Made by a program: the position numbers and the translations under genes | Virus record (IMG/VR): IMGVR_UViG_3300033994_001756 | Coordinates: 108,254 to 172,253 of that record | DNA: 64,000 bases | Origin: a virus | Reading direction: 5' to 3' (one strand) | Shown here: piece by piece, positions 34,001-42,700 of the stretch | Layout of the letters: every line of letters begins with the position of its first letter | How positions within the stretch are numbered: the stretch's first letter is position 1 | The notes under the pieces: generated by a model | The model's input: only the letters and a program-made list of their open reading frames with translations | What the model was told of the DNA's origin: nothing | Database searches by the model: none

Positions 34001-35778
34001 CTGGAGATTTACTGTCATACACTTGGGAAGATATCTACAGAATTCAAGCTACTACTGATCTAACTTGTACAATTACAACAAGCACTGCAAGTAAAGAAAT
34101 TACTTTAAGTTCTACATCTGATGCAAAATTTGCACAGCAGATCATTCTACCTGGATATATCATTTATAGTTCTAGTGGAGTTGAGTTGGGAACTGTTTCT
34201 AGTGTAGATGCTACCAAGATTTACTTGGTGGAAAATTCCAAGGCTGCTGTTACAACTAATGCTTCATGGAGATACACTTCTACTGGAAGAACATATACAT
34301 ATTCTTCTCAGATCTTTACAGTGGATCCTCCATCAACCACAAGTAGCAATGAATATTTTGGATATTCAAGATGTACCATCATTGCAAATAATGCCCACAT
34401 TCTACATAATGGATATAGAGATAGCCACAAGCCAAATTGGTATACAATCCAAGATGTGTTTGTAAGCCATAGATTAGGAAACTTTACATTTGATGGTCCT
34501 ATTGCAAGAAAGTTTGTTTACTCTGATACTGGAGTTAAATTAACCTTCGGAGAATATAAAATCTGGTATGAAAGATATCAAAATTATATTAACGCAAATG
34601 AAAACTCTACTGGACAGGCAATGTCTGGAAGACAAGGTTGGGTTGGAAACTTCGGATTATCTGCATCAGGTCAAAGAACCATTGGTATTCAATTAAATGG
34701 TGCATCATCACTACAAAGAGGTAGACAATATAATAGTTCTATCTGGCTAACTGCAGTTCCAGTTCATGCCAAGTGGGAAAATGCTTCATATTCACCATAC
34801 ATGCTACAATGTAATGTTGGTTCAACTATTGAAAGTAATTATGCTCCAACCACATTAACTAACTATGATGGTGTTGGATCATTCACATTCTCAGCATTGA
34901 ATCATACTACATTATCGACAGGTTCTATCTATGCTTCTCATAATACTGGTGATTATGCTTCATATGGTGGGGAATCTTACGATACTAAGCAGTATCAGTT
35001 TATCTCAACCAATACTAGATTGAGATATTCTCTACAAAATGGTACAGTATCTGATACTGGTAGTGTTGCAGGTGGTAGTTCTTCAAGACTTGCAGAACAA
35101 TTGGCTATCAATAATGTTATTAACTACAAACCATCACTAAGCACTACTTTTGCACGCCAGAATCAATCACTGTCTATCTCTATAACATCTGGATCATCAA
35201 CTATTACGGGAACAAACGTAGCACTCACACTACTTCCAGGTGACGTAGTTTATGCAGATCAATCACCATCTCCATCTAGTTTTGTTGGCGTTGTAAGATC
35301 AAAAGGTGCGAATGACAATGAAGTGATTATTTCTCAAGCTTATACAGGAACTACAATTACAAATGATACAGCTTGGTCATACATTTCTCCACGAGTAATG
35401 CACTCAACAACTGCTGGTGCTGGTGCTGTGGCTGGACAATCACTAGTATTCTCTGGTGACTCTGAAACTGGTGTAACTCCAACTAATGTTGGAACTCTCG
35501 GATACAACGTGATTGGAAACAACAAGCCAGGATTTAATAGATATAATATAAGATTCAATGTTGATAGAAGAGTATACAACCAGTCAACACTGATAAATAC
35601 TTTCAACAACTTGAAACCTGTAGAATCTTTTGATGTAGCAAACAGAGTTATTGATATTAAATTTGGAGATTTATCCACCTACGTATCACCACTATTCAAT
35701 GTGGAAGTTACAAGATTTAATCCAAAAACTCACGTCGAAACATCTATTTCTGTGGTTGGAGATCCCCTACACATTTAA
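22072..35778 (+). CDS. Giant virion structural / adhesin-like protein (4,568 residues)
   Basis: One uninterrupted frame of 13.7 kb giving about half a megadalton. The N-terminus (MALTRITSGGIAEGVVIKFD) followed by GNTGTGIYSP and LAISTDGQTRLTFKPDG is the usual fibre attachment module of cyanophages. A pectate-lyase-type start (YVNQSDKNATDLEDNDGGNL, RPFKTIERAL) and repeated right-handed beta-helix stretches follow (e.g. FNCSLRSVFGMCGMHTDGS). A helical DUF-like block lies near 320-460 (LCIRDIGYFIDAIVKDL). The rest is Ser/Thr/Asn/Gly-rich beta structure. No signal peptide or enzyme motif is recognised. It likely forms a large fibre or baseplate appendage for adsorption, expressed late from TATAAATA at 22032. 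Confidence 0.85.
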   Translation: MALTRITSGGIAEGVVIKFDQNNSPTAPAIGFEGVGNTGTGIYSPANNELAISTDGQTRLTFKPDGKIIAGNGTILGGTNPDFENAENITLYVNQSDKNATDLEDNDGGNLNRPFKTIERALLEAAKRSYKPNPTAISVSTLEVGKAYTIVNAGNTDFVSIGASSNTAGVSFIATAQGNGTGTVVLSNDKFEAFTIMVLPGQYEIDNRPGYDITTNPLSAGTAVAIDAEPFRFNPRNGGVIVPRGTSIVGYDLRKTVIRPKYVPSPFSIDGSITSDGYILYHTMYDGANMVEKNRGYIQEQTKLYLQGNQAGYNGLNDAQKNLCIRDIGYFIDAIVKDLRQGGNENTFNNAEYYIDGNGYRTQFLKSGDSDLSQEVAATVAAFNHAISIMRFITKSYNDSSITYSEITSGKTINRTTFSAGNGYVSDGDCSAVVNAVATLGAIATGILNNPDDYTREAVTVTLVGGGTATVKLRKTQGVFNQTSIFKVTGGCYFWQMTFKDAVATSSKPIYNGASFDSNGIPTFSTTTDSKYSHHRVVAFTYADQRTTDGELDQYYKKIDAWQGRPDTSQVRPEEYTIVGDGSKNSTIDTVNSCSPYIFNCSLRSVFGMCGMHTDGSKVAENSFKSMVVAQFTGISLQKDRSVFIQPKDLQGDTNVTPSPNTTTLYNDDDESTTAKPPVFADPDAEYKPECRHFHIKASNGGFIQVVSVFAVGYADQFLAETGGDMSITNSNSNFGQISLRAKGSQFNSFAPASQGRITAVVPPKGISPTLNDVSFYNINAGPTWGPSTFATSEELTPAVLSALAGFTNSKYFSLYLETGATNEDSIPELIVTSTDKVTGNKVTKRFLSYGTSNQYSLFRDYYQVTGISPESSRYINLELESSTGGEPSKFRAKVKIFDPTDIPDEDNPKVNNVPTTKNAERVGYFWDNNGVYLKLDYTDADTRKFLTDFIFSFNEEKSFDFVTKFNPGDGSATTALEEVTRKLLRYKTGFPSTLTIKKYLDTRTSAPSELLWKLEYTIPKYLSSNAIPKAPEKRFIIKGTRAGNGEDGIPYSDYRFMVWDVQEVTSWEKDVRDGVYYLTVIRCDVNKFADSSANSPSTIERRPTGIDAPGTGTTTTSFSSTFIEEVNNFDKDTKLFTNINYLYPSVNEEGPDYDTRRVWNFPQADSRVLLENIGQGNRIKDISVPNFKSFRTTDSTTPFKDIPSLYSVTAESVHRLVQALDLRYITSSNTMATTGGGPDNSGRVFIAPVAPWDSRTSQSALGYTSSSTSFNVYSSSIRFGRGPAGSIVTEASKITEYNNFGVNLDAADRRIIVTSPGYVVNSNTIQASSDANQTGLTYAPLLPLYRPSILRASSHTWEYIGLGSGNYSTGFPNLQTRVLKIYEQFIAQGYENSGGFIASSGTNSAGDFYIGNQIIQAGGTSTVTLNVPKLRKSSESNYLDIDNIENRISNAVVNVTDTADGSGANANQSALKELSNFFNIAKLTVSDKANINNLIIGERLFIDRAEINNSAFFPEGNTNAYGFVKAAKPEKTGFISTDTNDKLYVSPKYLDAWRVKRQLISAQAVTLDNNRVYVQPYLQNSVDSYKSVNGKKVADAITFTNTVVNDVTWSTSSVIKLAFTESSGIPSYGKIDIEMNLIGLTVTDFYVDGSGNKIYFNPVINIPLQYQEIDYTDNTAVISNYQNGIALPTYLRSYCGNGTYTSIIKNYPSIIATGGNFGTDASEGDIKYLTAKLASNFTNNNDINVLNTSTYKDLQVTMTADEYQQWPNRGCISLREAPKGGTYKIATFAYYKTGHNSGTNVATFKLTKNVGEGTNTAGTSAQFTTDYENNYPGIASKNVFFFGCSTQVYSSDRWAAESPFIPPLDPTKGVVEEVNIEDAILYTSPQKSLPVAVTLDQDWFDKNLPNPYSSKALGVNIQERRAVKKFSPLFSFSQAKQWAENSGFTSADELELLMKPGYYKLDGTQFPCSVKINGTGVANSSVFAGKERTRTSAGRMGGYLEDTVRRGDSIYLYRSPEFYTQWGFGNDAMYVNVSGGLGANGSFNVNNVHFLGLNEAITKSEIPDSIYTSNPVLQNARRVVRRAYYIKGKIKSTPSLNTINSTGVDGAIEVIANVSTGTGVNALLVPSVNSIDIVNDIADNANYYELNSATISNSRYLVVVLKQSDFTAEQFDRMRKYIIPGTTMYWLAENGKVIKLSDEATVENLSKSTKVLSVRRKNAGLNTEEIQVLISVYRTAGGNNGNNASYTNPVEDLDLEGYTSGKRKLVFLNEDGAEFTTLAYNWALETRRQFLPKGFMHEGGYQSAIIKTVVSGGASGTKTITLDNVESILTGDKIVALDSAGNNLIPVGTRVETIVGNVITLTDNITTSIPAQSFVSFTQFNIFGDEITKYDIPEIYGIIRGSEEGYISLIIDRNPNYEVDNSIQPYPYGAGSFSEYPTQLIQLKTTPTSTTTNYGAAEDVAIATNRKKALPLRRNGFTETRYLVLDIAPREFGAIPAGNASNPNAATSIDSFIENAGISKTILTQFANYDNTTLQFGGGIGKGFVQPTINFNNITIAANAEFTIGSNDIQSAINTALNSAGSLTNTRSYNDRLFASLVSNGGTSSNVALYATINVSTGAITSVMAYRLNSTQQTTINGSFRIQINDGRGFILSPTGRTVSLSDNQLSADDFKVVAKQNLLSAIATTPDTTGGGSSPYLDYVRKRTTGPGANVDDDALTARGKKIFLSWPYAYRALRRRFPSAGFPVNGNYQSSLITVNAIPGSGFTLNLTGVTIGAQSPASEAANTFGGGYRGGLIKCRGSKLTLNGTRFRGNLSLDWTGLFSGNSSRVGGSFIAGHSIEMFQMEDQNEFTQMGGDLPAYAIATSPQDEEFRTLSEYNPQSNIYLEPSKDPYGRLSDGDARTFPINTLQAIRRFNKSSQGVVPWTGESEIPKGGLLTKVALNERYQTPNKIYYDAPNGTPTGNHIPTASGNSSAVLLRWNDGTTTITSSSQLSMPTSVVSYAQLEPKTLSFFYANNEAGEDIIRNIFVGRNASKFVKFDNIETTYATATKVITTGDTFFINSSTGAVTRAGAGQSGDYKFVKITYSGSFSALSKVNSTKIDINVNYLSSIRYNYVATATSRYQKTIVGTNSRLILSQDDNVIRYSEPANLAISNIDSTFTVANASRSTIYELRNVTRPSATSGKVVLSTNSSGKLTSLDIISIGSGHLKNDVFEIYSGATKISNTFTMTVRDNYNEELLELFENGEFKVILPNNCFIVNSVENPTIASNLKSQILKSKSIFKPGGYILYNNIYYKIAVNNPTTNSPYIGVYKYINETNTSDIRADIVVMLEDSEYSPTYPSNTRFDVFDYDNILDYWPATGRIVIGNRETCDFTKAGNSSDPKGYELRLTRSMTKYWPHYIRDWEGLDPNNSSDATVTVDSVIPTTLTLADPVDVTCYGIKRFNATGSGNNIEGITYGGSSTYVTPTGIVANKLAKISISSTTDAQGLLADFEKLSIGQTVTIPYRDISKPAVSGQAATNWNAVEIVVGDPQNTAASNISSNREGDRRISGSIAYRTSGFKAVFYKHTYNIHATNTQDTSIYQYINPLVSANLSSARDSSVEQLHPGGFRRWGYLGAISGLNANAGQKALTISSAFVRSMQRISSAATFVATFDAIDTPNDPYERLMTVSAQPSFGAITKGQPLYLNSNYTNLIGYVVGMDGDVRSLDDGTYEDSINLSGNGGIGTYRVLLVENPPALTGNVTVYGQKNSTDWLYYAPNNCCWINNVDYKVVNSDNTTTVYLNNNLVDPDGGRNPGDNPPGDGSASTLSIAAGSNIVFYYSGYYDNSIILTLDKPLTKAIPEGTKFNIAPTPDYGYNNDYGHPGKGQNNSFLFKSRILDLEKDGTNGKINVYLADPFPTANWNRDSSGALLADGSTTSSPVKTYGMMYINHGGWTYPKTGGSAFRANNIKLANANASDSVFCTEIYLPNRSGRVRAGDLLSYTWEDIYRIQATTDLTCTITTSTASKEITLSSTSDAKFAQQIILPGYIIYSSSGVELGTVSSVDATKIYLVENSKAAVTTNASWRYTSTGRTYTYSSQIFTVDPPSTTSSNEYFGYSRCTIIANNAHILHNGYRDSHKPNWYTIQDVFVSHRLGNFTFDGPIARKFVYSDTGVKLTFGEYKIWYERYQNYINANENSTGQAMSGRQGWVGNFGLSASGQRTIGIQLNGASSLQRGRQYNSSIWLTAVPVHAKWENASYSPYMLQCNVGSTIESNYAPTTLTNYDGVGSFTFSALNHTTLSTGSIYASHNTGDYASYGGESYDTKQYQFISTNTRLRYSLQNGTVSDTGSVAGGSSSRLAEQLAINNVINYKPSLSTTFARQNQSLSISITSGSSTITGTNVALTLLPGDVVYADQSPSPSSFVGVVRSKGANDNEVIISQAYTGTTITNDTAWSYISPRVMHSTTAGAGAVAGQSLVFSGDSETGVTPTNVGTLGYNVIGNNKPGFNRYNIRFNVDRRVYNQSTLINTFNNLKPVESFDVANRVIDIKFGDLSTYVSPLFNVEVTRFNPKTHVETSISVVGDPLHI

Positions 35779-35795
35779 TTACCGAAAATTTAACT

Positions 35796-36317
35796 ATGGC
35801 TTATTTTTTAACAGATCAACAAGAATATGAATTGAATTTATTCTTAGATGAGCAAAACCGAATAGCATATCATAAACAAATGGAATCGGATGAACTTTCA
35901 GACGAACTGAAAGAAATCATTAAAAAGACTGAAGAAACTGGTAGTCCGATTCCAGCCTTTGATCCAAAGTATGGGTACTATACTGTTTCCTTCACTCCTT
36001 GCAATGAAGGAAACCGAATCTATGCTCATCATCATATCACTAATCAATCTAAGGCAATCTATGATCCTGCAAATAATGTAGAAATTATAGATGATCAAGT
36101 TAGTGTTAAGGAACCAGATGTGCCAGTGAATGAATTGGAAAGTACTCCAGAAGAACCTACTGTATTGGATGATGATTTTGAAGACATTGATAAGATTATA
36201 GATTCTATCATTCCAGAAGAAGATTCTGACATTGATGCAACATCTCAAAAGTTAACTTCTTTGTTTGGACCTCCACCAGATCATATTTTACAAGAGATGC
36301 AACTACAATCAGAATAA
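35796..36317 (+). CDS. Acidic protein, function unknown
   Basis: A 173-residue protein. Residues 1-90 form a helical then beta region (YELNLFLDEQNRIAYHKQME; YGYYTVSFTPCNEGNRIYAH). The rest is a very acidic, Pro-containing tail ending in FGPPPDHILQEMQLQSE. It follows the giant gene by 17 bases and is closed by a strong terminator, so it is probably made with it. It could be a chaperone or a minor component of that structure; no family recognised. Confidence 0.75.
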   Translation: MAYFLTDQQEYELNLFLDEQNRIAYHKQMESDELSDELKEIIKKTEETGSPIPAFDPKYGYYTVSFTPCNEGNRIYAHHHITNQSKAIYDPANNVEIIDDQVSVKEPDVPVNELESTPEEPTVLDDDFEDIDKIIDSIIPEEDSDIDATSQKLTSLFGPPPDHILQEMQLQSE

Positions 36318-36321
36318 ATAG

Positions 36322-36346
36322 AAGAGGGATATATATCCCTCTTTTC
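36322..36346 (+). terminator. Intrinsic terminator after the giant-gene operon
   Basis: AAGAGGGATAT (36322-36332) pairs with ATATCCCTCTT (36333-36343), then TTC. A long perfect stem separating the giant-protein unit from the next fibre genes. Confidence 0.85.
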
Positions 36347-36376
36347 TAATAGGTAAATACCGACAGGACTTGCCAT

Positions 36377-39300
36377 ATGGCTACAAATATTAGGCTTAAA
36401 TCTAGCTCTCAATCTGGAAAAGAACCTACACTTTCAGAATTGTCTCTAAGAGAATTGGCAGTTAATACTGCTGATGGCAAATTATTCCTTAGAAAGGGCG
36501 ATGGAACTGGCACAGATAAAATTATAGAGGTAACTGCCCCATTAAAGGCTAGTGAGCCTATGGGACACGAAGATAAGTCTCAAAGTACCATTTCTTTTGA
36601 CAGTGGAACTAGGGTTTTCACGATTCAACCAAGTTCTACCTCATTCAATGTTTGGTGTAAAGGAGTAAAGTATAATATAACTAGTGCTCGCACAGTAACT
36701 ATTCCAAATACGACTGGACTATATTTTATTTACTTTGATGCAGATGGAGTTCTACAATATAGAACTTCATATTTTGATTGGGAGAATGATACTCCAACTG
36801 CGTATGTTTATTGGAATTCAACTACTGCAACTGCGCCATTTGTGGCAGACGAAAGGCATGGTATTGTTTTAGATTGGCAAACCCACGAATACCTACACAG
36901 AACTCGTGGTGCAGTAATTGCTAATGGATTTTCAATCAGTAATTATATTACCACCGGAACTGGTGCAAACAATTCAGATGCTCAGTTTGATCTCAGCGGT
37001 GGTACATTTTTTGATGAAGATTTAGAAGTTATAGTTACTCATAGTAATAGTCCGACTGCAAATACATGGCAACAAGATTTGCAAGGTCCAGCTCGAATTC
37101 CGGTTTTTTATCAGAGTGGAAATTCGTGGGTGGTGGATGCTCCTACAGATTATGCTGTAAAGCAAGGAACATCAAGAATTAAGTATAATTTATTGAGTGG
37201 GGGAACGTGGTCAACTCCAGATGTAGCTACCAATACTCATTATACTACATCTTGGATAATTGCGACAAACAATATCAATTACCCTGTAATTACAATTATG
37301 GGGCAGAGTCAATCAAGTTTAATCAGTGATCAAGAAGAATTAACATTTGCTGATTTAACTTTAAGTGATTTTCCAATTGTAGAATTTAGACCTATTTGGA
37401 AAATTATTTGGCAGACAGATTCTGGATATGCTAATACTCCAAAAGCAAGAATTGCTGCCGTATTTGATATTAGACAACTTACTTCCACTGGTGGGATTTC
37501 TGGAACTACTCCAGTATCTGACCATGGATTGCTCAGTGGACTTGGTGATGATGATCATTTACAATATGTGCATGTTAGTGAAAACAGAACTATTACTGCA
37601 AATCATACTATTACTGGCAATTTAACTTTATCTAGTGGATTAAGAGATAGATTAGGTAATTTAGGTAGTGCTGGACAATTTTTATCATCTACTGGTACAA
37701 ATATAGAGTGGAAATATCCAACTGTTACAAATGTTTTATATGTATCTAAAGATGGTAATGATTCAAATTCTGGAACTAGTTTACAGAATGCTAAAGCTAC
37801 AATAAAATCTGCATTGTCAGTTGCATCTGCAGGAACTGTAGTAAAAGTTTCGGCTGGAAATTATATAGAAAATAATCCAGTTATCATTCCAGCACAAGTT
37901 AGTGTAGTTGGAGATTCTTTAAGAGAAGTCAGTGTTAGTCCTCAAAATTCTGGAAATTTATTTTATGTAAACAATGGATCATATGCATCCAATATGTCAT
38001 TTACATCATCAACATCAAACAGCGGAGCAATATTTTCATTTAATCCGTCAGATCCTCCATATATTAATCAGTCTCCATATATTCAAAATTGTACTAATTT
38101 TATTTCTGGGTCCACTGGATTACTTATTGATGGAGATAATTGCATCGGACAACTTAAGAGTATGGTCGTAGATTCATATACACAATTTAATCAAAATGGA
38201 ATTGGTGCTAAAATACAAAATGATGGATATGCTCAATTGGTATCTATGTTTACAATATGCACAGATAAAGCTATTGAATGTAGAAATGGTGGCGGTTGTG
38301 ATTTAACTAATTCCAATTCATCATTTGGAAATTATGGGTTAATTGCTGATGGAGTTAGTGATTTAAAATATACTGGAAGTGTAACCTCTGCTATTTCTGC
38401 GAATACAACAGATAGTATAAATGTAGATATTTCTACTCCTACATATAATGTTACCGGGGCATCTTATAATAATTCTACTGGAGAAGTTACAGTTACAATT
38501 GGATCTCATTCAATTCAAGTTGGAATGGATGTAAAAATTGAAAATTTAACTTTTAGTTGTACTTCTGGTGGATCATCCAGTAATCAAGTATTTCCTTCCG
38601 GAAATTATGGATATGTATTTACGGTAAAATCTGTAACATCTACTTCAATAACTGCAAATGTTGGAAGTTCTACATTGAGTCATACTTATGTATCTGGCGG
38701 AACTGTTAAAATTAACAATGTAAAGCCATATGATGGTCAAGTAGTTACTTTTAATAATACTTTATATTATCAAGTTAACAAAATTACTATTACGAATGGT
38801 GGAAATAATTATACAACAGCACCAAATATTACAATATCTAGTCCAGCAACTTCTTGGGGAATTGGTGCTCAAGCTATAGCTGAAATTCAAAACGGCCAAA
38901 TTAAATCTATCGAAGTTATCTCATCTGGTAGAGGATACACATCCAGTCCCCCAACATTAACATTGTCTGGGGGTGGAGGTTCTGGAGTTACATATTCAGT
39001 TGAAATGGCCCCACAATATTATGTGATAGATACTACAGAACAACTAAGTTCAAATAATTATAAAATTACTCTTACTGATACAATTCCATTTAGTGTTGCT
39101 CAAAATGATTCAATTGAATTTTATAAACAGACTAGATTATTAGCATCTGGGCATTCATTTGAATATATTGGATCTGGAACTGATATTCAAACTAGTTTAC
39201 CGTTTAAAGGTGGGGTAAGCATTCAAGAAAATGAAGTTGATATGAAAAATGGAGGATTAGTAGTATATACATCTACTGATCAATCCGGAAACTTTAGAAT

Positions 39301-39409
39301 AGGCGATGGAGTTGTAATAAATCAATTAACCGGAACAATAACTGGAAATTCTTACTCTAAGAGTTTATTTTCATCAATAACTCCATTCATTCTAGCTTTA
39401 GGAGCGTAA
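36377..39409 (+). CDS. Tail fibre-like protein with beta-helix domain
   Basis: A 1,010-residue fibre protein. The N-terminus holds the phage fibre module ELSLRELAVNTADGKLFLRK, then GDG. Residues 60-380 form a beta-rich shaft or collar domain. At about 415-450 lies SGLRDRLGNLGSAGQFLSST, shared with the fibre at 39760. From 453 a pectate-lyase-like beta-helix begins (LYVSKDGNDSNSGTSLQNAK, VVKVSAGNYIENNPVIIPA). The C-terminal 120 residues look like a separate cap. Preceded by a terminator and a GTAAATAC late-like box. Probably a receptor-binding or side fibre. Confidence 0.82.
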   Translation: MATNIRLKSSSQSGKEPTLSELSLRELAVNTADGKLFLRKGDGTGTDKIIEVTAPLKASEPMGHEDKSQSTISFDSGTRVFTIQPSSTSFNVWCKGVKYNITSARTVTIPNTTGLYFIYFDADGVLQYRTSYFDWENDTPTAYVYWNSTTATAPFVADERHGIVLDWQTHEYLHRTRGAVIANGFSISNYITTGTGANNSDAQFDLSGGTFFDEDLEVIVTHSNSPTANTWQQDLQGPARIPVFYQSGNSWVVDAPTDYAVKQGTSRIKYNLLSGGTWSTPDVATNTHYTTSWIIATNNINYPVITIMGQSQSSLISDQEELTFADLTLSDFPIVEFRPIWKIIWQTDSGYANTPKARIAAVFDIRQLTSTGGISGTTPVSDHGLLSGLGDDDHLQYVHVSENRTITANHTITGNLTLSSGLRDRLGNLGSAGQFLSSTGTNIEWKYPTVTNVLYVSKDGNDSNSGTSLQNAKATIKSALSVASAGTVVKVSAGNYIENNPVIIPAQVSVVGDSLREVSVSPQNSGNLFYVNNGSYASNMSFTSSTSNSGAIFSFNPSDPPYINQSPYIQNCTNFISGSTGLLIDGDNCIGQLKSMVVDSYTQFNQNGIGAKIQNDGYAQLVSMFTICTDKAIECRNGGGCDLTNSNSSFGNYGLIADGVSDLKYTGSVTSAISANTTDSINVDISTPTYNVTGASYNNSTGEVTVTIGSHSIQVGMDVKIENLTFSCTSGGSSSNQVFPSGNYGYVFTVKSVTSTSITANVGSSTLSHTYVSGGTVKINNVKPYDGQVVTFNNTLYYQVNKITITNGGNNYTTAPNITISSPATSWGIGAQAIAEIQNGQIKSIEVISSGRGYTSSPPTLTLSGGGGSGVTYSVEMAPQYYVIDTTEQLSSNNYKITLTDTIPFSVAQNDSIEFYKQTRLLASGHSFEYIGSGTDIQTSLPFKGGVSIQENEVDMKNGGLVVYTSTDQSGNFRIGDGVVINQLTGTITGNSYSKSLFSSITPFILALGA

Positions 39410-39415
39410 TTAACA

Positions 39416-39748
39416 ATGGCATTAAAAAATAATGTATTTAAAACTATAGCAGAAGTAGTTCCTACTAGCTCTACTTTAATATATACTGCACCTACCGGAT
39501 ATTCGGCTGTTCTTCTATTGGCACAAGTTGCAAATATTAGCACAACAACATCATATGATGTTACTTTAATTTATACTAGAGGTAGTACAAATACTGAATT
39601 ATTTAAATCATTTCCAGTTCCATTTAAAGATACCGTTAATTTATTGCAAGGAAAATTAGTCTTAGAATCTGGAGATAAATTATATTTGTCTGGTAGTAAT
39701 GGAAGTAATTTGAAATTTGTAGCATCTGTTTTAGAAACAATTAATTAG
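39416..39748 (+). CDS. Small beta-rich fibre-associated protein
   Basis: A 110-residue protein made of short beta strands (VFKTIAEVVPTSSTLIYTAP; YDVTLIYTRGS; LESGDKLYLSGSNGSNLKF). The pattern of a jelly-roll or galectin-like small sandwich, together with position between two fibre genes (6-base and 11-base gaps), suggests a fibre tip, adaptor or decoration protein. A similar beta pattern (VTNTFTNELYFVARHDFN) is present in the C-terminal part of the next fibre protein. Unknown precise function. Confidence 0.72.
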   Translation: MALKNNVFKTIAEVVPTSSTLIYTAPTGYSAVLLLAQVANISTTTSYDVTLIYTRGSTNTELFKSFPVPFKDTVNLLQGKLVLESGDKLYLSGSNGSNLKFVASVLETIN

Positions 39749-39759
39749 TAGTACTTAAA

Positions 39760-42700
39760 ATGGCAAATTATCTTTCAGATAGACTTAAAAAGTTACAGGT
39801 TGGTATTTCTGGGTATACCGATTCCATTGATGTTGCCAATATTATTGGAAACTCTACTTTTGATGGTTCTGTAGAACTAAAAAAATCTTTAAAAGATAAA
39901 GATGGCCAGGTAGGAACTTCTGGTCAAATTTTAGCATCTAGTGGCACTGGAATACAATGGATATCTGCACCACCAGGAGGAGTTTCAGTATATGAAGAAA
40001 ATACATTATTAGGAAATTTGTATGGCACTACAGAAATTAAATTTGTTGGAAATTATATAACTGCAACTTCATCTGGATCAACTGCAACTGTAACTCTTTC
40101 AGATTTATCATTAGATAATTTAACAGATGTTGTTATTTCATCTCCATCCAATAATCAATTATTGAGATATAATAACTCAAATACTAGATGGGAAAACTGG
40201 ATTCCAAATTTTACTCTAGGTACTGATACAACTGGAAATTACGTAGCAAATTTAGTTGCTGGCACTGGAGTTACTCTTACTAATGGTACGGCAACTGAGG
40301 GAGGAACTCCTACAATATCAATCGGACAAAGTGTAGGTACAACTGATAATGTATCATTTAATAATTTAACGGTTGCTGGAACATTAACAGTCAATGGAAC
40401 TTCAACAGTTATTAATTCAACTGTAACTACAATTGATGATCCAATTATTACATTAGGAGGAGATACTGCTCCAACAACTGATGATTCAAAAGATCGTGGA
40501 ATAGAGTTTAGATGGCATGACGGATCAAATGCAAAAATTGGTTTTTTTGGATTTGATGATAGTACAGGATATCTGACATATATTCCAGATGCAACCAATT
40601 CAAGTGAAGTTTTTAGTGGTACTCTTGGAGACATTCAAGCAACTAATTTTCGTGGTGCATTAGTAGGAAACGCAGATACTGCCACTAAATGGAGTACAAA
40701 ACGCACATTAACATTAAGTGGAGATGTATCTGGAACTGCTACTGATATTGATGGATCTGGTAATATAAGTGTTACTTCAACTTTAGCAAGTTCTGGAGTA
40801 ACTGCTGGAACATATACATCAGTTACAGTAGACACTAAAGGTAGAGTAACCGCCGGGACTAATCCAACAACTTTAGGTGGCTATGGTATAATAGATGCAT
40901 TAACTACTTCTTCCACATCTACCCAATCTGGTTATTTTGGTGATATTTTCTTGTATGATGATTCAACGCCAAGTCATTATCTACAAATAACAAATAGTGC
41001 TAATTTAACGGCAGAAAGGACATTAAGTGTTAATGTTAATGATGCAGATAGAACTATATCATTAAGTGGTAATTTAACCATTAGTTCTAATGCTACTGTT
41101 TCAGGAAGTAACACAGGAGATCAAACTATAGAACTAACTGGTGATGTAACTGGTACTGGTACTGGATCATTTGCTACTACATTATCCAACTCTGGAGTAA
41201 GTGCCGGAACATATACATCAGTTACAGTAGATGCTAAAGGTAGAGTAACAGCAGGGTCAAATCCATCGATAGCACTTACTGATTCACCATCATTTACCAC
41301 TCTAGTAAATTTAAATAATCAAGCTGAACTTAGATTTTTAGAAGATACCACTAATGGAACCAATTATGTAGGACTTAAGGCACCGGCAAATATAACTACA
41401 AATAGAATTTGGGTTCTTCCAAATGTAGATGGTACTAATGGCCAAGCTTTAATTACTGATGGAGCTGGAAATTTATCTTGGAATACTTTTGGTGGAGTAG
41501 ATTTTCTAACTAGTAGCAATACATCAACTCAATCTGGTTATTTTGGTGATATTTTCTTGTATGATGATTCAACGCCAAGTCATTATCTACAAATAACAAA
41601 TAGTGCTAATTTAACGGCTACTAGATCATTGAGTGTCAATGTTAATGATGCAAATAGAACTATCTCCCTTTCTGGAAACTTAACTGTTTCTGCAGATGCT
41701 ACTGTTTCAGGAAGTAATACAGGAGATCAAACTATAACATTAACTGGCGATGTAACTGGGACTGGTACTGGATCATTTGCTACTACATTATCCAACTCTG
41801 GAGTCACATCTGGGACATACACATCAGTTACAGTAGATGCTAAAGGTAGAGTAACAGCAGGGACCAATCCTACAAGTACTGGAACAGGAAATGAAGTAAG
41901 AGCAGATTCACCATCATTTACTACCCTAGTAAATTTAAATAATCAAGCTGAACTTAGATTTTTAGAAGCTTCTGGAAATGGAACCAATTATGTTGGATTT
42001 GAAGCTCCAGCAAACATAACTACAAACACAATTTGGTTTCTTCCGAATGCAGATGGCACTGCTGGGCAGGCATTAGTTACCAATGGATCTGGAACTTTAT
42101 CTTGGGCTACCGCTGGTGGTGGTGGTGCAAGTGGATTTGGAGGTTATAACAATTCAATTACATCATCAGTTTTTGTTTCTGTTACTTCTGGAATTGGCAC
42201 AACTGTAGCATCTTTGAATGATATTACTACTGGTCCAGGTATTGCATATACATTTCCATCGACTGCCGGTAAAAAATATGTAATCGAATCTATACATGTT
42301 ACCAATACATTTACTAATGAATTATATTTTGTAGCAAGACATGACTTTAATGGTGGATCAAATGTTCCATTGGCCCAACGAGTGATTGTTCCATATCAAG
42401 GTGCGATGGAATTTTTAGATCAACCAATTATCGCAAGTCCATCAGATACTATAAGATTTCAAGCACTTTCTAATGCTTCGCCAACTGCAGTAGGTATTGA
42501 TGGGGGTTTGGATGCATTTATTATCATTTCAGAAAAAAGTGACACTACTTATATTGGAACTGGAGGTATAGTATCAACTGCAACGGGAACTCAAATTTTC
42601 CAGGCAACAACAGGGAATGCAATGTTGCAATCAATTAAACTTTGCAACTATAGTTTAAATACTGATATTGATGCATCTGTTTCTATCTATCGTGGCACTT

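Noticed and set aside
40239-40634. Minus-strand frame of 131 codons within the fibre gene
   Set aside because: Antisense of Thr/Gly/Val-rich repeats; Val/Pro-rich product with no family look.
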